NCBI GenBank assembly: GCA_023621975.1
Contig: JAMOAC010000071.1
Coordinates: 1 to 7,652 of the forward strand
Source of the DNA: Bacillota bacterium
GTDB lineage: Bacteria > Bacillota_A > Clostridia > Acetivibrionales > DUMB01
Reading direction: 5' to 3'
Length of the DNA: 7,652 nt
The notes below the pieces were generated by a model, which worked only from the letters and a program-made list of their open reading frames with translations, was not told the DNA's origin and did not search any database. Positions 6,563 to 7,652 of the stretch are shown here, in pieces. Numbering within the stretch: the first letter of the stretch is position 1; every line of letters starts with the position of its first letter. The position numbers were made by a program, and so were the translations under genes.

Positions 6563-7318
6563 AAATCCTATTATGCGGTGCTTTTAATTTTTTTATTAGC
6601 TATATTATTTTCAATTTACTTTATAAAAATTCAAGAAAATATTGAATCGCCGGAAAGCACACTGGTTAGATGTTTCAACAATTCCGGAGCAAAAGTGGTA
6701 AGTTCCGAAATGTATTTTTGGGGCAAGGTGGAAGATGAAAAATATAACGATTTTAATGAGCTGATAAAGCTTTCAAGGGATATCATGAATGAAATAAAGG
6801 GTGAATCCCGGGAAGAGGTACTGGAAAAAACCGTGACCAACGATTACATAAAAGAAATAGAGCTTAGTACTTCCATAGGCGATACGGCAATCAGCGTGGT
6901 TTCGCAAATCAGGAATGACAGCGACGATAAAACTGAAAGGTTTATTTCAGTAAGGTTTTTTAAGGAACTTTCCGTTAATGATATGGATATAACCAGGAAA
7001 AAAGTCATTACGGTTTTGAACAAATATGGTATTGATGCCCAGGTGAATTCCTGCATAACAGGCAGCTTTGAAGGAAAGCTGACGGATAAGCAGATGAATG
7101 ATGTGTCAAAGGCCATCTTCAAAGGAGCGGAAGCAAGAAAAGTAGAAGGAATAAGGGAAAGAAACCTTATAAGCGTTTCTGCATACTCGCCCATTATAAA
7201 TGATTATATAAAGGTTGATGATAACAAGGTAAACCTTAACCTTGCCATCAGGTACAATGCCATTGAAGACAGAACGTACATATGGCTGGCTACACCGGTT
7301 ATTTCAACAGAATATTAA
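6557..7318 (+). CDS. ywmB: YwmB family membrane-anchored protein (DUF1779)
   Basis: 253 residues. The N-terminus has one hydrophobic segment (about 5-23) after Arg2-Lys3, without a clear cleavage site, so it is likely a signal anchor leaving the rest outside the membrane. The remainder is a mixed alpha/beta domain, consistent with the YwmB family, whose fold is described as TATA-box-binding-protein-like. The family's role is not established. Identification rests on overall sequence character, size, and position directly before murA, as in Bacillus subtilis, where ywmB precedes murAA and spoIID. The ATG start has an AAGGGG site 7 bases upstream, and both lie inside the leader hairpin. No enzyme motif is visible. 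Family assignment is fairly sure; function is unknown. Confidence 0.8.
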   Translation: MRKSYYAVLLIFLLAILFSIYFIKIQENIESPESTLVRCFNNSGAKVVSSEMYFWGKVEDEKYNDFNELIKLSRDIMNEIKGESREEVLEKTVTNDYIKEIELSTSIGDTAISVVSQIRNDSDDKTERFISVRFFKELSVNDMDITRKKVITVLNKYGIDAQVNSCITGSFEGKLTDKQMNDVSKAIFKGAEARKVEGIRERNLISVSAYSPIINDYIKVDDNKVNLNLAIRYNAIEDRTYIWLATPVISTEY

Positions 7319-7328
7319 AAAGGGCATA

Positions 7329-7356
7329 TTGAAAAGAGCCGGATAGAAAATAATAT
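7329..7356 (+). promoter_or_regulatory. Possible sigma-A promoter in the ywmB-murA gap
   Basis: TTGAAA (7329-7334, five of six matches to the -35 consensus) is followed after 16 bp by TAATAT (7351-7356, four of six matches to -10). It would give murA a leader of a little over 100 bases. TACAAT at 7400-7405 is a better -10 box, but its nearest -35-like TTGAGA (7374-7379) is 20 bp away, which is too far. The rest of the 161-bp gap (7319-7479) shows no terminator hairpin and no convincing small gene. This is a weak call. Confidence 0.2.
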
Positions 7357-7465
7357 CACATGAAAGGGGGATTTTGAGAGAGGTTACCATACGGGGTTTT
7401 ACAATATAGGATTACAAAAGATAAAAACGAACACAGCCGGCATTCAAAAGGTTGTTATGTACAGA

Positions 7466-7470
7466 GAGGG
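7466..7470 (+). promoter_or_regulatory. Ribosome binding site for the TTG start of murA
   Basis: GAGGG lies 9 bases before TTG 7480 within a purine-rich AGAGAGGGAGA stretch. No in-frame ATG or GTG is nearby. This site together with the conserved N-terminus makes TTG the likely start. Confidence 0.65.
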
Positions 7471-7479
7471 AGATTACAA

Positions 7480-7652
7480 TTGGCAAAATTTATTATAAAT
7501 AAAAGCAAGCCTTTGAAAGGGAAAGTAAGGGTCAGTGGAGCTAAAAATTCGGTTTTACCTGTAATAGCAGCAGCGCTGCTGGCAGACGGCCAGAGCGTTA
7601 TAGAAGAAATTCCATATTTAAATGATGTCAAAATAATGTGTGAACTGCTCAG
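7480..7652 (+). CDS. murA: UDP-N-acetylglucosamine 1-carboxyvinyltransferase, 3' partial
   Basis: MurA transfers the enolpyruvyl group of phosphoenolpyruvate to UDP-GlcNAc, the first committed step of peptidoglycan precursor synthesis, in the cytoplasm. The first 57 codons are visible. They contain the family's N-terminal signature RVSGAKNSVLPVIAAALLA. Starting from TTG 7480, the Lys and Asn of this signature fall at residues 22 and 23, matching the conserved Lys22-Asn23 of the enzyme (substrate/PEP-binding residues) and supporting the start. The catalytic Cys of the mobile loop lies beyond the window. The gene sits 161 bp after ywmB, the usual Firmicutes order. The gene continues past the right edge. 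Confidence 0.95.
   Translation, partial: MAKFIINKSKPLKGKVRVSGAKNSVLPVIAAALLADGQSVIEEIPYLNDVKIMCELL

Noticed and set aside
7360..7377. Five-codon ATG frame in the murA leader
   Set aside because: No ribosome site precedes it and it is too short to tell from chance.

Overview
The window reads like the chromosome of a low-to-moderate GC, Gram-positive, anaerobic clostridium. Three consecutive genes encode S-layer homology (SLH) proteins, codon use is rich in ATA, AGG and AAA, and the right edge carries the classical Firmicutes pair ywmB-murA. The mix of long fibronectin III/SLH surface proteins with this core pair would suit the Acetivibrio/Ruminiclostridium thermocellum group. That placement is an inference from style, not a match I could run. 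All genes lie on the + strand.

Layout. (1) 1-1417: C-terminal part of a secreted or surface protein ending in three SLH repeats; the gene begins left of the window. (2) 1434-5378: a 1314-residue secreted protein with a signal peptide, about seven fibronectin III (FN3) modules, an acidic linker, a beta-rich domain shared with gene 1, and three divergent SLH repeats. (3) 5379-5571: an AT-rich gap filled by a tandem array with a 13-bp unit, ending in the ribosome binding site of the next gene. (4) 5572-6423: a 283-residue secreted protein with a short N-terminal domain and three SLH repeats. (5) 6424-6556: a leader holding a long imperfect inverted repeat that pairs with both the Shine-Dalgarno sequence and the start codon of ywmB. 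(6) 6557-7318: ywmB, a membrane-anchored protein of unknown function. (7) 7319-7479: murA leader. (8) 7480 to the end: the first 57 codons of murA, using a TTG start.

How they fit together. Genes 1 and 2 are 16 bp apart and share a homologous domain plus SLH tail, so they look like products of duplication in one operon. With gene 3 they form a cell-envelope cassette whose proteins should attach non-covalently to secondary cell wall polymer. The cassette abuts peptidoglycan precursor synthesis (murA), with ywmB between them. No cohesin, dockerin, carbohydrate-binding or catalytic domain is visible in the surface proteins, so their ligands are unknown. No mobile element, CRISPR array, tRNA or rRNA is visible. 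The most unusual features are the 13-bp array, the ywmB start-sequestering hairpin, and the shared domain carrying an IRPxTFD motif.
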